This document shows positions 31,754 to 41,507 of a stretch of DNA of 64,000 nucleotides, piece by piece (position 1 is the stretch's first letter; each line of letters starts with the position of its first letter). Source of the stretch: an uncultured Bacilli bacterium (GTDB lineage: Bacteria; Bacillota_I; Bacilli_A; RFN20; CAG-826); the NCBI GenBank assembly GCA_934140155.1, contig CAKPBC010000003.1:124001-188000 (forward strand). The letters are read 5' to 3'. The notes under the pieces were generated by a model. That model made no database searches and was not told the origin of the DNA. It was given only the letters and a program-made list of their open reading frames with translations. The position numbers and the translations under genes are program-made.

Positions 31754-33730
31754 TTATTTACCAACAACTTTTTTGAATAAATCAACTAGTGCATCGCTAG
31801 TAAATCCAAATGATTTAATTGCGTCACTTGCAGGTGCTGAGGTACCGAAACTATCAATACCCATATTAAATCTTGCAAATCTTCCCCAACCAAATGTAGT
31901 AAGCATTTCAACGGAAATACGATGATCATAATCATCACCTAAAACACTTAATTGATATTCTTTACTAGTTTTTAAGAATAATTCTTGAGAAGGCATAGAT
32001 ACAATACGGACATCAATTCCTTCGTTATATAATTTAGCCTTAGCTTCCATTGCAAGGCTAACTTCGCTACCTGTCGCGATAATAACTGAATCTGGTTTTT
32101 CGCCTAATTCTTTTCCAGCTATATAAGCACCATGGGCTACGCCATCATAATTACTTGCTTTCATTTCTGGTAATCCTTGACGAGATAAGATAATGGCTGT
32201 TGGTGTCTCACTTGATAACAAGCCAAGTTTCCATGCGGCTGCAGTTTCCGTTGCATCACAAGGACGGATAACATCAACATTAGGCATAGCGCGTAACATG
32301 GCTAATTGTTCGATTGGTTGATGAGTTGGTCCATCTTCTCCTACAGCGATTGAATCGTGTGAGAATAAGTATATAGCAGGTAATTTAGATAACGCTGCCA
32401 TCCTAATTGCAGATTTCATATAATCAGAGAATACTAAGAAACATCCGACATATGTGCGAAGTCCGCCATGAAGTAACATTCCGTTTTGAATACATGCCAT
32501 CGCAAATTCGCGAATTCCGAAGTTAATATTACGTCCTTCCGGAGTTTCTGGAGTACAATTTTTCTCATCTTTAATGATGGTACAAACGGATTTAGCAACG
32601 TCTGCGGATCCACCAATAAGATTAAATACTTCTTTATTTAAAATATTTAAAATAGCTTGTGATGTATTACGTGTTGAATCTTTAAAATCATCATTAAATA
32701 CTGGTAATTCTTTAAATACATATTTGCTTACATCATTATCAATAGTTTCTTCAATACGTGTTGCTTCCGCTAAATGAGTCTTTTTATAAGCTTTAAATGT
32801 ACGTTCCCATTTCTTAATGGCTTTATTACCACGAGCAATGAAAGTATTTCTAAATGTTTCATAAACAGTTTCAGGAATTTCCCAAGGTGCGTAGTTATAA
32901 CCATATTTTTGTTTAGCTAATGCACCATCTTCATCTCCTAATGGAGCGCCATGTACTTTACATGTGTTTTCGTTTTTAGAACCATAACCAATAATAGTAT
33001 GAACGATAATAAGTGTTGGTTTATCTTTTGATTTTTTTGCTTTTTTAATAGCGTTATCAATCGCGTCAACATCATTACCATCATTAACTTCTAAAACATT
33101 CCAATGACAAGAAGCAAAACGTTTTTTCGTATCTTCATTACTTGATAAATCTAAATCACCATCAAGGGTTACTTTATTGCTATCATAAAGCAAAATTAAT
33201 TTATTAAGTTTTTGAATACCTGCAAAAGAAATTGCTTCTTGAGATAATCCTTCTTCTAAGCAACCATCACCGCATAAAGCATAAGTATAATGGTTAAATA
33301 CTTGATTTCCTTCTTCATACATTGCCGCTAAAGAACGTTCCGCTAAAGCAATACCAACAGCTTGCGCAATACCTTGTCCTAATGGTCCTGATGTTGCGTC
33401 AATACCTGGGGTATGGCGGTATTCTGGGTGACCAGGAGTTAATGAGTCAAGTTGACGGAAGTTTTTCAAATCATCAAGAGTAATTTGATATCCAGCAAAA
33501 TGTAAAACTGTATATAAAAGCATAGAAGCATGTCCAGCACTTAAGACAAATCGGTCACGATTAATCCAATTTGGATAAGTTGGAGCACTAACTAAATGTC
33601 TCGTAAATAAAGTATATAAAATTGGTGCACTTCCTAAAGCCATACCTGGGTGTCCAGATTTTGCTTTGTTAATTCCGTCAATACATGTAGCTCGAATTGC
33701 GGCTACGCAAAGTTGATCATCTTTGTTCAT
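31754..33730 (-). CDS. tkt: Transketolase
   Basis: Thiamine-diphosphate enzyme of the non-oxidative pentose phosphate pathway; 658 residues from the ATG at 33730 (SD GAAAGGA; the in-frame TTG upstream is rejected). Motifs: KSGHPGMALGSAPILY, TPGHPEYRHTPGIDATSGPLG in overlapping parts, the ThDP motif CGDGCLEEGLSQEAISFAG with LYDSNKVTLDG, GAPLGDED, NFGIREFAMACIQNG, and DSIAVGEDGPTHQPIEQL. It lies behind aspS with a 27-nt gap and ends the T-box operon, an unusual partner for tRNA synthetase genes. Confidence 0.95.
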   Translation of the reverse strand: MNKDDQLCVAAIRATCIDGINKAKSGHPGMALGSAPILYTLFTRHLVSAPTYPNWINRDRFVLSAGHASMLLYTVLHFAGYQITLDDLKNFRQLDSLTPGHPEYRHTPGIDATSGPLGQGIAQAVGIALAERSLAAMYEEGNQVFNHYTYALCGDGCLEEGLSQEAISFAGIQKLNKLILLYDSNKVTLDGDLDLSSNEDTKKRFASCHWNVLEVNDGNDVDAIDNAIKKAKKSKDKPTLIIVHTIIGYGSKNENTCKVHGAPLGDEDGALAKQKYGYNYAPWEIPETVYETFRNTFIARGNKAIKKWERTFKAYKKTHLAEATRIEETIDNDVSKYVFKELPVFNDDFKDSTRNTSQAILNILNKEVFNLIGGSADVAKSVCTIIKDEKNCTPETPEGRNINFGIREFAMACIQNGMLLHGGLRTYVGCFLVFSDYMKSAIRMAALSKLPAIYLFSHDSIAVGEDGPTHQPIEQLAMLRAMPNVDVIRPCDATETAAAWKLGLLSSETPTAIILSRQGLPEMKASNYDGVAHGAYIAGKELGEKPDSVIIATGSEVSLAMEAKAKLYNEGIDVRIVSMPSQELFLKTSKEYQLSVLGDDYDHRISVEMLTTFGWGRFARFNMGIDSFGTSAPASDAIKSFGFTSDALVDLFKKVVGK

Positions 33731-33757
33731 TGTTAAATTTCCTTTCAATAATTAGTT

Positions 33758-35497
33758 TTAGTCTTCATCAGCTATTTTAATATGTAAATCTTTTAATTGT
33801 TGTTCATCAACTGGTTGAGGTGCATTTGACATTGGGCAAACAGCTGATAGATTCTTAGGGAAAGCAATAACATCACGAATGTTATTTGTACCAGCAAGAA
33901 TCATTGTTAAACGGTCTAAGCCAAATGCCATACCGCCATGTGGAGGTGTGCCATAATTGAAAGCATTAATGAAGAAACCAAATTTATTTTTAATATCTTC
34001 ATCAGTTAATCCTAAGACTTCAAAAATCTTCTTTTGTACTTTTCCATCATAGATTCTTAATGAACCACCACCGGCTTCATAACCATTAAATACGATATCA
34101 TAAGCTTGTGCATATACTTTGCTTGGATCAGTATCTAAATATTTTAAGTCTTCATCACATGGACGAGTGAATGGATGGTGATTTGAGACATAACGATGTT
34201 CGGTTTCGCTATATTCAAATAATGGCCAGTGAACAACCCATAATAGGTCATAAGTATCAGGTTTAATGAAGCCTAATTGTCTTGCATAATTACTTCTAAT
34301 TGAACCTAAACCGAAGCAAACATTAGTGTTATTGTCGCTTGCAGCCATAATAATAATATCATTATTGTTATAGTTTAATGTTGCTTTTAATGCTACTTTT
34401 TCTTCTTCACTTAAATATTTAATAAATGAACCCACTAATTCATCATTTTCAACTTTTAAGACAGTTACGCCATGTAAAGAGAACTTTTTAGCTTGCATAT
34501 TTAGTTCATCGATTACTTTTCTAGATGTAACATTAGCAACTCCTGGAACAACGATTGCTTTCATAAATTTAGCATTTTTAAATGCTTCAAAAGCGGAATT
34601 AGCAAATATTGATTTAACATCTACTAAATGCATTCCAAATCTTGTATCAGGTTTATCACTACCATATACATTAACTGCTTCATCATATTCCATACGTCTT
34701 AAAGGTAAATCAATCTTAATACCTTTAACATCTAACATGATTTTGGCAATTAATCCTTCCATAAGAGTTAAGAACTCTTCTTGATCTAAGAAAGATGTTT
34801 CAATATCAATTTGTGTAAAGTCAGGTTGACGATCAGCACGTAAATCTTCATCACGGAAACAACGCGCTACTTGGTAATATCTTTCAATACCACCAACCAT
34901 CAATAATTGTTTATAGATTTGTGGTGATTGAGGTAAAGCATAGAAATGTCCTTTATGAATTCGAGAAGGAACCAAATAGTCTCTTGCTCCTTCTGGAGTA
35001 GATAAACATAAAATTGGTGTTTCTACTTCTAAGAATTCATGAGCATCTAAATATTCATGAACAGCTTTAACAATTTTAGCTCTTGTATGTAATATTTCTT
35101 GCATACAAGGTCTTCTTAAGTCTAAATAACGATATTTTAAACGGGTATCTTCTAAAGCATCGGTATTATCATCAATAATCATTGGAGTAGTTTGTGCTTC
35201 ATTGATTAAAACAATTTTTGAAGCAATAACTTCAATTTTACCAGTTTTTAATTTAGTATTTTCAACTTCTTTTTTTGCTACTTCACCAAATACTTGGATA
35301 ACATATTCGTTACGGATATTTGGTAAATCAGTTATTTTATCGGTATTAACCATAACTTGAACAATACCAGTTTTATCACGTAAATCAATAAACATAATAG
35401 AGCCTAAATTTCTCCATTTATGAACCCATCCTAGTAAGGTGACTTTTTGGCCGACTTCTTCTAATCCTAAACGGCCATTATAATGTGTACGTTCCAT
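33758..35497 (-). CDS. aspS: Aspartyl-tRNA synthetase
   Basis: 579-residue class II bacterial-type AspRS: N-terminal OB anticodon-binding domain (VTLLGWVHKWRNLGSIMFIDLRD), motif 2 (VARCFRDEDLRADRQPDFTQID), the GAD insertion domain, and motif 3 (GMAFGLDRLTMILAGTNNIRDVIAFPK in parts). Whether it is discriminating or also charges tRNA-Asn was not decided. It follows hisS by 9 nt, so the T-box upstream of hisS controls both. Confidence 0.95.
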   Translation of the reverse strand: MERTHYNGRLGLEEVGQKVTLLGWVHKWRNLGSIMFIDLRDKTGIVQVMVNTDKITDLPNIRNEYVIQVFGEVAKKEVENTKLKTGKIEVIASKIVLINEAQTTPMIIDDNTDALEDTRLKYRYLDLRRPCMQEILHTRAKIVKAVHEYLDAHEFLEVETPILCLSTPEGARDYLVPSRIHKGHFYALPQSPQIYKQLLMVGGIERYYQVARCFRDEDLRADRQPDFTQIDIETSFLDQEEFLTLMEGLIAKIMLDVKGIKIDLPLRRMEYDEAVNVYGSDKPDTRFGMHLVDVKSIFANSAFEAFKNAKFMKAIVVPGVANVTSRKVIDELNMQAKKFSLHGVTVLKVENDELVGSFIKYLSEEEKVALKATLNYNNNDIIIMAASDNNTNVCFGLGSIRSNYARQLGFIKPDTYDLLWVVHWPLFEYSETEHRYVSNHHPFTRPCDEDLKYLDTDPSKVYAQAYDIVFNGYEAGGGSLRIYDGKVQKKIFEVLGLTDEDIKNKFGFFINAFNYGTPPHGGMAFGLDRLTMILAGTNNIRDVIAFPKNLSAVCPMSNAPQPVDEQQLKDLHIKIADED

Positions 35498-35506
35498 AAT
35501 TAACTC

Positions 35507-36937
35507 CTATTCTTCGTGATGGTGATGATGGCAGCAACATTCGTGTCCATCTTCTTCCTCACAATATTCTTCATCTTCTTCATGATGATGTCCACATCCG
35601 CATTCATGGTCATGTTCTTCGTGATCATGTCCGCAACAACAATCATGATGTTCTTCCTCTTCGTAATCATTAAACATCATATCTAATGTATCAATTAAAT
35701 TAGCTAAAGGAATGTTTACTTGCTTTTGAGTATGTAAGTCTTTTAATACAACTTCATCTTTTTCTACTTCATTTTCACCAATGATAACCGCAAGTTGTGC
35801 ATTAGCGTTTTCTGCGCGTTTAAATAATTGTTTGAATGATTTATTTTCCAAGCATACTTCTACTTTATAAGCATTAGCTCTTAAGTACTCTGCTACTGAT
35901 AAAGCATTTTTAACACATTTTTCTCCAATTGGCATTACATATAAATCAGTTTTTAAAGCTGTATCTTTTAATAAGTTATCTTCTTTCATTACGGCATATA
36001 ATCTTTCAATACCAAATGCTAAGCCAACACCCGCTAAAGCAGGACCGCCTACTTCTTTTGATAAGTTATCATAGTGTCCGCCTGCTCCAATTGCGCCTAA
36101 ATCCATACCACTTTCAGTGCGATAATGGAATTCAAAAATAATATGTGAATAATAGTCTAATCCACGAACTAAACCATCATCGATTTCATATGGGATTTGG
36201 AATTCATCTAAAGCATCTGTGACAATTTTAAAACGCTCTTTAGCACTTTCACTTAAATAATCACGCATCTTAGGTGCATTATGAGCAATTTCTTGATCAC
36301 TTTCTACTTTGCAATCTAAAATTCTTAAAGGATTGATTTTAAAGCGTTCTTTACAATCTTCACACATTTCATCAATGTGATTAGCAAAATAAGATTTTAA
36401 AGCTTCTTTATAATTATCACGTGATTCTTGGTCACCTAAAGAATTGATTTTTAATTTAACATTTTTAAATCCTAAAAATCTTAAAGCATCATAACCAAGC
36501 ATAATAGCTTCAACATCTTGATAAGCATTAGTGACACCAACACTTTCAACACCAAATTGGTTAAATTGACGATATCGACCTGCTTGAGGTCTTTCATATC
36601 TAAAACATGGTCCAATATAAAATTCTTTAATTGGTAAATCTTTTGTAGCGTATAATTTGTTAGATACAATTGAACGCATTACTCCTGCAGTGACTTCAGG
36701 ACGTAAGGTAATTGAACGATCACCTTTATCTAAGAAAGTATACATTTCTTTTCTTACAATATCCGATGATTCACCAACAGAACGATTAAATAATTCAGTA
36801 TGTTCGATGATTGGAGTACGAATTTGGTTAAAAGCATACATTTCTGCAACTGCCTTTAATACCATTTCGATGTACTCAAATCCACGAGCTTCATCATCAT
36901 AGATATCATGAGTTCCTTTTACAATATTAATGGCCAT
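35507..36937 (-). CDS. hisS: Histidyl-tRNA synthetase with His/Cys-rich C-terminal tail
   Basis: Class II HisRS: INIVKGTHDIYDDEA, motif 1/2 (TLRPEVTAGVMRS, FRYERPQAGRYRQFNQFGVES), the His-A motif GLVRGLDYYSHIIFEF, motif 3 (GVGLAFGIERL), and an anticodon-binding domain ending near residue 424. A normal HisRS would stop there. Here the frame continues to residue 476 with a segment extremely rich in His, Cys, Glu and Asp (15 His and 9 Cys between residues 430 and 476), including CCCGHDHEE, CGCGHHHEE and a final CCCHHHHHEE. That composition is typical of soft-metal binding tails (Zn, Ni, Cu). There is no frameshift at the junction. SD AAGGAGG; T-box leader upstream; aspS downstream. Confidence 0.95.
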   Translation of the reverse strand: MAINIVKGTHDIYDDEARGFEYIEMVLKAVAEMYAFNQIRTPIIEHTELFNRSVGESSDIVRKEMYTFLDKGDRSITLRPEVTAGVMRSIVSNKLYATKDLPIKEFYIGPCFRYERPQAGRYRQFNQFGVESVGVTNAYQDVEAIMLGYDALRFLGFKNVKLKINSLGDQESRDNYKEALKSYFANHIDEMCEDCKERFKINPLRILDCKVESDQEIAHNAPKMRDYLSESAKERFKIVTDALDEFQIPYEIDDGLVRGLDYYSHIIFEFHYRTESGMDLGAIGAGGHYDNLSKEVGGPALAGVGLAFGIERLYAVMKEDNLLKDTALKTDLYVMPIGEKCVKNALSVAEYLRANAYKVEVCLENKSFKQLFKRAENANAQLAVIIGENEVEKDEVVLKDLHTQKQVNIPLANLIDTLDMMFNDYEEEEHHDCCCGHDHEEHDHECGCGHHHEEDEEYCEEEDGHECCCHHHHHEE

Positions 36938-36949
36938 AATTTTCCTCCT

Positions 36950-37165
36950 TAAAAAAAATAAAAACGCCCATTATAAGGACGTATATAACGCGGTACCACC
37001 TTAATTCATATTTCTATGCACTTGAATCGCGTTAACGCCGCTTACGTTTTCTCTACTTACTCAAGAAAATGTCTCCATAGTGTCCATTTTCGATTTTATA
37101 AGCTCTTCCACCAAGCGAACTCTCTCTAAAATAAAACCATAAAACTAATCTATTTCTTTGACGTA
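36950..37165 (-). ncRNA. T-box riboswitch upstream of hisS-aspS-tkt
   Basis: On the minus strand the T-box antiterminator sequence AAGGTGGTACCGCG is at 37002-36989. Upstream is Stem I, with AGAGAGTTCGC and TTGGTGGAAGAGC typical of the distal loop. The terminator follows: ACGTCC (36982-36977) with GGGCGT (36969-36964) and a U-rich tail to 36950. Alignment with the valS T-box in this window puts the specifier at GAC (37084-37082, Asp). The overlapping CAC (37082-37080) would be the His codon. Uncharged tRNA binding should stop termination and raise synthetase expression. Confidence 0.93.
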
Positions 37166-37169
37166 TTAA

Positions 37170-37199
37170 TTATAATATTTTAAATATTATAAAGTCAAT
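37170..37199 (-). promoter_or_regulatory. Promoter of the hisS T-box operon
   Basis: Minus strand TTGACT (37199-37194), 18-bp spacer, TATAAT (37175-37170). The start site near 37163 fits the beginning of T-box Stem I. Confidence 0.75.
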
Positions 37200-37235
37200 C
37201 AAACTGCTTTTTTTTCATTAAAAAATTGGCTATTT

Positions 37236-37268
37236 AATAAAAAAAGAACAAATTTTGTCTTTGTTCTT
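37236..37268 (-). terminator. Intrinsic terminator of apt-rel
   Basis: Minus strand AAGAACAAA-N7-TTTGTTCTT followed by TTTTTATTAAA, 14 nt after the rel stop. Confidence 0.88.
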
Positions 37269-37281
37269 AATTTTTTTATTG

Positions 37282-39465
37282 TTAATGAATAGTTCTATTA
37301 ACTTCATAAACGCCATTAACGTTTAATAAAACATTTTTAATATTTTCATATTCATTATTATTTTTTAATAAAATTGTCGCTATTATTGTAGCGGTAAGTG
37401 TTGTTTTATGCGATTTAGCAGATATATTCGTAACACTAATTTTATGTATTGAAAAAGCAGTCATAATATCCATTAATAAGTTGTTACGATCCGTACACTC
37501 CATTGCTATATCGACAGGATATGTTTGTTCTTTTAAGTTCTCATTCCAAAACACTTCCACTAAACGTTTTCCATCTTTAATATTCGGACATTCACGTCTA
37601 TGAATAGTAATGCCTTTACCCTTAGTGATATATCCAACAATATCATCGCCAGGAATTGGAGTACAACAAGACCCTAAGTTAATAGCGACTTTACCAGCGT
37701 TTTTAACTAAAATTGGATTATCACTATCTTTATCATTTCTTGCCTTAGCAAATACTAAGTTTGTTTTCTTTTTGATATTTAAGAATTCAATAACATTACC
37801 CGCGGCAGGATTACGATTAGAAATAGCAATAAATAAATCATCAAGAGAATCAACTCCATAATTATCAAAAACTTTTTGAGTATTTAATAATTCAAGCGCT
37901 TCTTTTTCTTCGATTCCACGATCTCTAAACGCATCAAATATAGCTACTTTTCCTTTAGCAATCTTATCATCACGCATTGCATCAGCGTTTTTCTCTTTTA
38001 AGAATTTTCTAATATGGTTTTTTGCTGATGTTGTATAAACTAATTTTAACCAACCTTCATTAGGCCCAGGTGAAGTTTTAGAAGTTTTAATTTCCACCAT
38101 ATCACCAGTTTTTAAAACGGTTCCTAAAGGTACTAAAACATTATTTACTAATGCCCCTACTGTTGTATCACCAACATTAGTGTGAATACGATATGCAAAA
38201 TCTAAAGGTGTAGAACCATTAGGCAAATCAATTACTTTACCTTTTGGAGTAAATACATAGACATTTGCGTCAAAAATATCATGGGTTAACGAATCCATAT
38301 ATGCCTTTGCATCATCAGACATCTCACTTGACATTGATACGAAATCTTTAAACCAGTGTAATTTTTCGGCGATTTCTTTTTGTTCTTTTTGCGGGTTATA
38401 ATTACTATTTTCTTTATATCTCCAGTGCGCAGCGATACCATCTTCGGCGATTTCATCCATTTCTTTAGTTCGAATTTGGATTTCAAAGAATAATCCTTCG
38501 CCAGTTACAATCGTTGTATGAAGCGATTGATACATATTTGGTTTAGGCATAGCAATATAATCTTTAAAGCGTCCCACAACTGGTTTATACAATTGATGAA
38601 TAAAACCTAAAATTTCATAACAATTTATTTCAGTTTTAGTAATAATTCTTAAAGCCATAATGTCATAAATTTCATCAAAACTACGGCCTTTTTCATACAT
38701 CTTTTTGTAGACGGAATAGATAGATTTATATCTAGATTCAATTTCTAAAACAGGAATATTTTTTTCATATAACATATCTGCGATACGTTTCTTTAATTGA
38801 ATAAGATTTTCTTCTCTATTTTTAATTCTTGAAGCAATTAATGTCTTGATTTCTTGATATTTTTCCGGCTCTAAATATGATAAACATATATCTTCTAATT
38901 CTCTTTGGATAGTATTCATACCTAGGCGGTGAGCAATAGGCGCGAATACCTCAAGAGTTTCTTTAGATAATGCTTGTTGGCGGTCTTTAGATAAGTATTC
39001 TAGAGTACGCATATTATGAAGACGATCCGCTAATTTGATAATAATAACTCGGATATCTTTTGCCATACCTAAGAATATTTTTTTATGGTCTTCCGCTTCA
39101 AAATTTTCACTATATTTTTTGGATAATTTCATTCTTTGAATTTTAGTAACAGAATCTACTAAAAAACAAACATCTTTACCAAATCTTTTTTCTATTTCAC
39201 TTAATGGATAATCAGTATCTTCAACAACATCATGAAGTAAGCCGCCAATAATAGTTGCCGGTCCGGCATGAAGCGAAGCTAAAATATAGGCAACTTCTAT
39301 TAAATGATTAATATAAGGTTCCCCTGATTTACGTAGTTGACCATCATGTTGTACTCTTACAATATCATATGCTTCTTCGATTTTTTTACGGTCTTCTTCA
39401 TTTTTAATATATTGACAATATAATTCTTTTACTTGATCAAAAGTATGATGAATTTGATTATCCAT
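37282..39465 (-). CDS. rel: (p)ppGpp synthetase/hydrolase (Rel/RelA-SpoT homologue)
   Basis: Stringent-response enzyme of 727 residues with all domains: HD hydrolase (GGLLHDVVEDTDYP, LADRLHNMRTL), synthetase (SRYKSIYSVYKKM, MALRIITKTE, KDYIAMPKPNMYQSLHTT), TGS (VFTPKGKVIDLPNGSTPLDFA), a helical/zinc-finger-like region, and a C-terminal ACT domain. The hydrolase HD residues are intact, so it should be bifunctional. It lies 12 nt after apt with an SD GAGGTGAT and is part of the conserved recJ-apt-rel block. Confidence 0.95.
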   Translation of the reverse strand: MDNQIHHTFDQVKELYCQYIKNEEDRKKIEEAYDIVRVQHDGQLRKSGEPYINHLIEVAYILASLHAGPATIIGGLLHDVVEDTDYPLSEIEKRFGKDVCFLVDSVTKIQRMKLSKKYSENFEAEDHKKIFLGMAKDIRVIIIKLADRLHNMRTLEYLSKDRQQALSKETLEVFAPIAHRLGMNTIQRELEDICLSYLEPEKYQEIKTLIASRIKNREENLIQLKKRIADMLYEKNIPVLEIESRYKSIYSVYKKMYEKGRSFDEIYDIMALRIITKTEINCYEILGFIHQLYKPVVGRFKDYIAMPKPNMYQSLHTTIVTGEGLFFEIQIRTKEMDEIAEDGIAAHWRYKENSNYNPQKEQKEIAEKLHWFKDFVSMSSEMSDDAKAYMDSLTHDIFDANVYVFTPKGKVIDLPNGSTPLDFAYRIHTNVGDTTVGALVNNVLVPLGTVLKTGDMVEIKTSKTSPGPNEGWLKLVYTTSAKNHIRKFLKEKNADAMRDDKIAKGKVAIFDAFRDRGIEEKEALELLNTQKVFDNYGVDSLDDLFIAISNRNPAAGNVIEFLNIKKKTNLVFAKARNDKDSDNPILVKNAGKVAINLGSCCTPIPGDDIVGYITKGKGITIHRRECPNIKDGKRLVEVFWNENLKEQTYPVDIAMECTDRNNLLMDIMTAFSIHKISVTNISAKSHKTTLTATIIATILLKNNNEYENIKNVLLNVNGVYEVNRTIH

Positions 39466-39477
39466 AATATCACCTCA

Positions 39478-39990
39478 TTAATAAGTAACTATTGATTTAA
39501 CATTATAATTTTTTAAACGTTCTCTTCCGCCTAATCTAGAAAGTTCGACAACGAAACAAATGCCAACAACTTCCGCGCCTAGTTCTTCTAATAATTTAAT
39601 ACATGCTTCAAGTGTTCCACCTGATGCTAATAAATCATCTACTAAGAAGATTTTGTCTCCTCTTTTGATATCATCGATATGAACTTGAAGTACATCATTA
39701 CCATATTCAAGTCCATAACAAACAGACATTGTTCTTCTAGGTAATTTATTTGGCTTTCTAAATGGAATAAAACCAATTCCTAATTCAGTTGCTACAGGGC
39801 AACCAAATAAGAAGCCACGAGATTCTGGAGAAGCAACAACATGCGCTCCACATTCTTTAGCAAAACTAGCTATTTCTTTAACGACATATTGATAAGCTTT
39901 TCCATCTTTAATTAATGGAGTAATATCTTTAAAATCCACTCCTGATTTAGGAAAATCTTTAATTTCATAAATATATTTTTTTAAATCCAT
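39478..39990 (-). CDS. apt: Adenine phosphoribosyltransferase
   Basis: Salvages adenine to AMP using PRPP; 170 residues from the ATG at 39990 (SD AAGGTG; the upstream GTG overlaps it). Motifs: GVDFKDITPLI, VVASPESRGFLFGCPVA, RKPNKLPRRTMSVCY, and the PRPP loop KIFLVDDLLASGGTLEAC. A TATAAT at 40015-40020 (minus strand) gives it its own promoter. Adjacent to rel as in Bacillus. Confidence 0.95.
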   Translation of the reverse strand: MDLKKYIYEIKDFPKSGVDFKDITPLIKDGKAYQYVVKEIASFAKECGAHVVASPESRGFLFGCPVATELGIGFIPFRKPNKLPRRTMSVCYGLEYGNDVLQVHIDDIKRGDKIFLVDDLLASGGTLEACIKLLEELGAEVVGICFVVELSRLGGRERLKNYNVKSIVTY

Positions 39991-40043
39991 AAAATGCACA
40001 CCTTCTTAGAAATTATTATAAACAATTTTTATTTTAATTAAAA

Positions 40044-40071
40044 GAAAAAGGATACGAAGTTAATCGTATCC
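40044..40071 (-). terminator. Intrinsic terminator of the BIG2 lipoprotein gene
   Basis: Minus strand GGATACGA-N6-TCGTATCC followed by TTTTTCTTTTAATT. Confidence 0.85.
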
Positions 40072-40101
40072 TATATAATCTTGTTTTGATGCTAGTTATA
40101 A

Positions 40102-41469
40102 CTATTTTGCAAAGTGAACAATAATAGATTCAAAGTACATTGAATATGTAATATTAATTGTAACACGGAAGAATGTATAAGTAGCAGCACTTGGAGTAAC
40201 TGTATAGTTGGTTGTATTCTTTACAGTACTTAACATTGATGTAGAAGCATCAGTAAATGCAGCATCTTTAGCAAATTCAAATTTTAAAGCATCGGTGTTT
40301 GAGAAACCTGCCTTACCATCTGTAATATTAATTTCAATGCTCTCAATGTTTTTTGTAAATGCAACTGTATTCCATAATGAAGAAGCTTTTGTTTTGTTTC
40401 TCATTTGAATACCATTTCCGTAATTTCCTAATTCTACGAATTGGAAACTATTTCCTGAAATCTCAACAGTGCCATCAGCATATTTTTGTGATTGTAATCC
40501 TAATGAATCAATTGTTAATTCGATAGAATCAACTTCCCCAACTGAAGTAGCTTCTTTTACTGTAACTTTAACAGTTGCAGTGAATGAAGGATTTTCTTTT
40601 GAAGCAACAGTTACTGTTGTTTCACCAAGAGCAACACCTGTTACAACGCCATTAGCGTCCACAGTTGCTTTAGTTTCATCGTTTGATTTGAATGTTAAAC
40701 CTTTTTCAGTAGCATCAGCTGGAAGAACAGAAGCAACGATTTTCTTTGTTTTTCCTTGCTCTACTTCGATAGATTCGTCAGCAGTAACACCTGTTACAGC
40801 AACTTTTTTGCCTTCAATTACTGGTTCAGTACCTTTAGCGCCTTCTGCATAGAAGTGAGATACATAACTTGTTGGTGCTTTATCAACTGCAGATGCACCA
40901 AATGTAACGTAGTCACCATATGTTCCTAAGAATACATCTTTATCTGTTAATGACCAAATTAAAGTTTTCCATTCTGCTTTGTATTTCCATACACCTGTTG
41001 CGCTATCTTTGATTACAGCGTTAAGGTGAGTACCACTAGTTTCAGCTTGAATGAATTTCTTAGCTGTACCACTCATGAAGTATAAATGGAATCCGCCTTC
41101 TGCTTCTTCAACGAACATATCAGTTGCTTCACTTACATTTGTTGTAGAAGCAATGTAGTAACCGCTCATTTCGCCTTTCATATAGTACATAGCATCTTTT
41201 GCAGTTTGTTTGAAGCCAAACTTGTATGCTGTTCCTGCTACTGGAGTATCAACAATACCATATTCTTTAGCTGGTGTTACAGTTGATGTACTTGTGCTTT
41301 CGCTTGGCTTAGTACTTATACTTTCACTAGGTTTAGTACTTGTGCTGTCACTAGTTTTTTCACTAGTGGAGTTTGATGGTTTTGGTTCTGTAGAGTTACT
41401 TGGATTATTTCCTCCACAAGATGCAAGAGCCATCATAATTAATGGTAATAGAATAACTTTCTTTTTCAT
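40102..41469 (-). CDS. Lipoprotein with Ser/Thr-rich linker and BIG2 domain
   Basis: 455 residues. Lipobox LASC with Cys18, then a 50-residue linker with near-repeats of KPSES(I/T)ST. Residues about 70-205 form a beta domain. A canonical Ig-like group 2 domain lies at about 225-305 (VTGVTADESIEVEQGKTKKI, ATVDANGVVTGVALGETTVTV). The last ~140 residues form another beta-rich domain. Surface-anchored; function unknown. It interrupts the otherwise Bacillus-like order between apt and recJ, and has its own promoter and terminator. Confidence 0.8.
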   Translation of the reverse strand: MKKKVILLPLIMMALASCGGNNPSNSTEPKPSNSTSEKTSDSTSTKPSESISTKPSESTSTSTVTPAKEYGIVDTPVAGTAYKFGFKQTAKDAMYYMKGEMSGYYIASTTNVSEATDMFVEEAEGGFHLYFMSGTAKKFIQAETSGTHLNAVIKDSATGVWKYKAEWKTLIWSLTDKDVFLGTYGDYVTFGASAVDKAPTSYVSHFYAEGAKGTEPVIEGKKVAVTGVTADESIEVEQGKTKKIVASVLPADATEKGLTFKSNDETKATVDANGVVTGVALGETTVTVASKENPSFTATVKVTVKEATSVGEVDSIELTIDSLGLQSQKYADGTVEISGNSFQFVELGNYGNGIQMRNKTKASSLWNTVAFTKNIESIEINITDGKAGFSNTDALKFEFAKDAAFTDASTSMLSTVKNTTNYTVTPSAATYTFFRVTINITYSMYFESIIVHFAK

Positions 41470-41507
41470 AATAAAAATATATTTCCTCCCTTTTCTACTA
41501 CTTTTTT

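Noticed and set aside
41275..41370. Direct repeats in the BIG2 lipoprotein gene (Lys-Pro-Ser-Glu-Ser units)
   Set aside because: They encode the low-complexity Ser/Thr linker after the lipid anchor, common in surface lipoproteins; not a CRISPR or mobile repeat.
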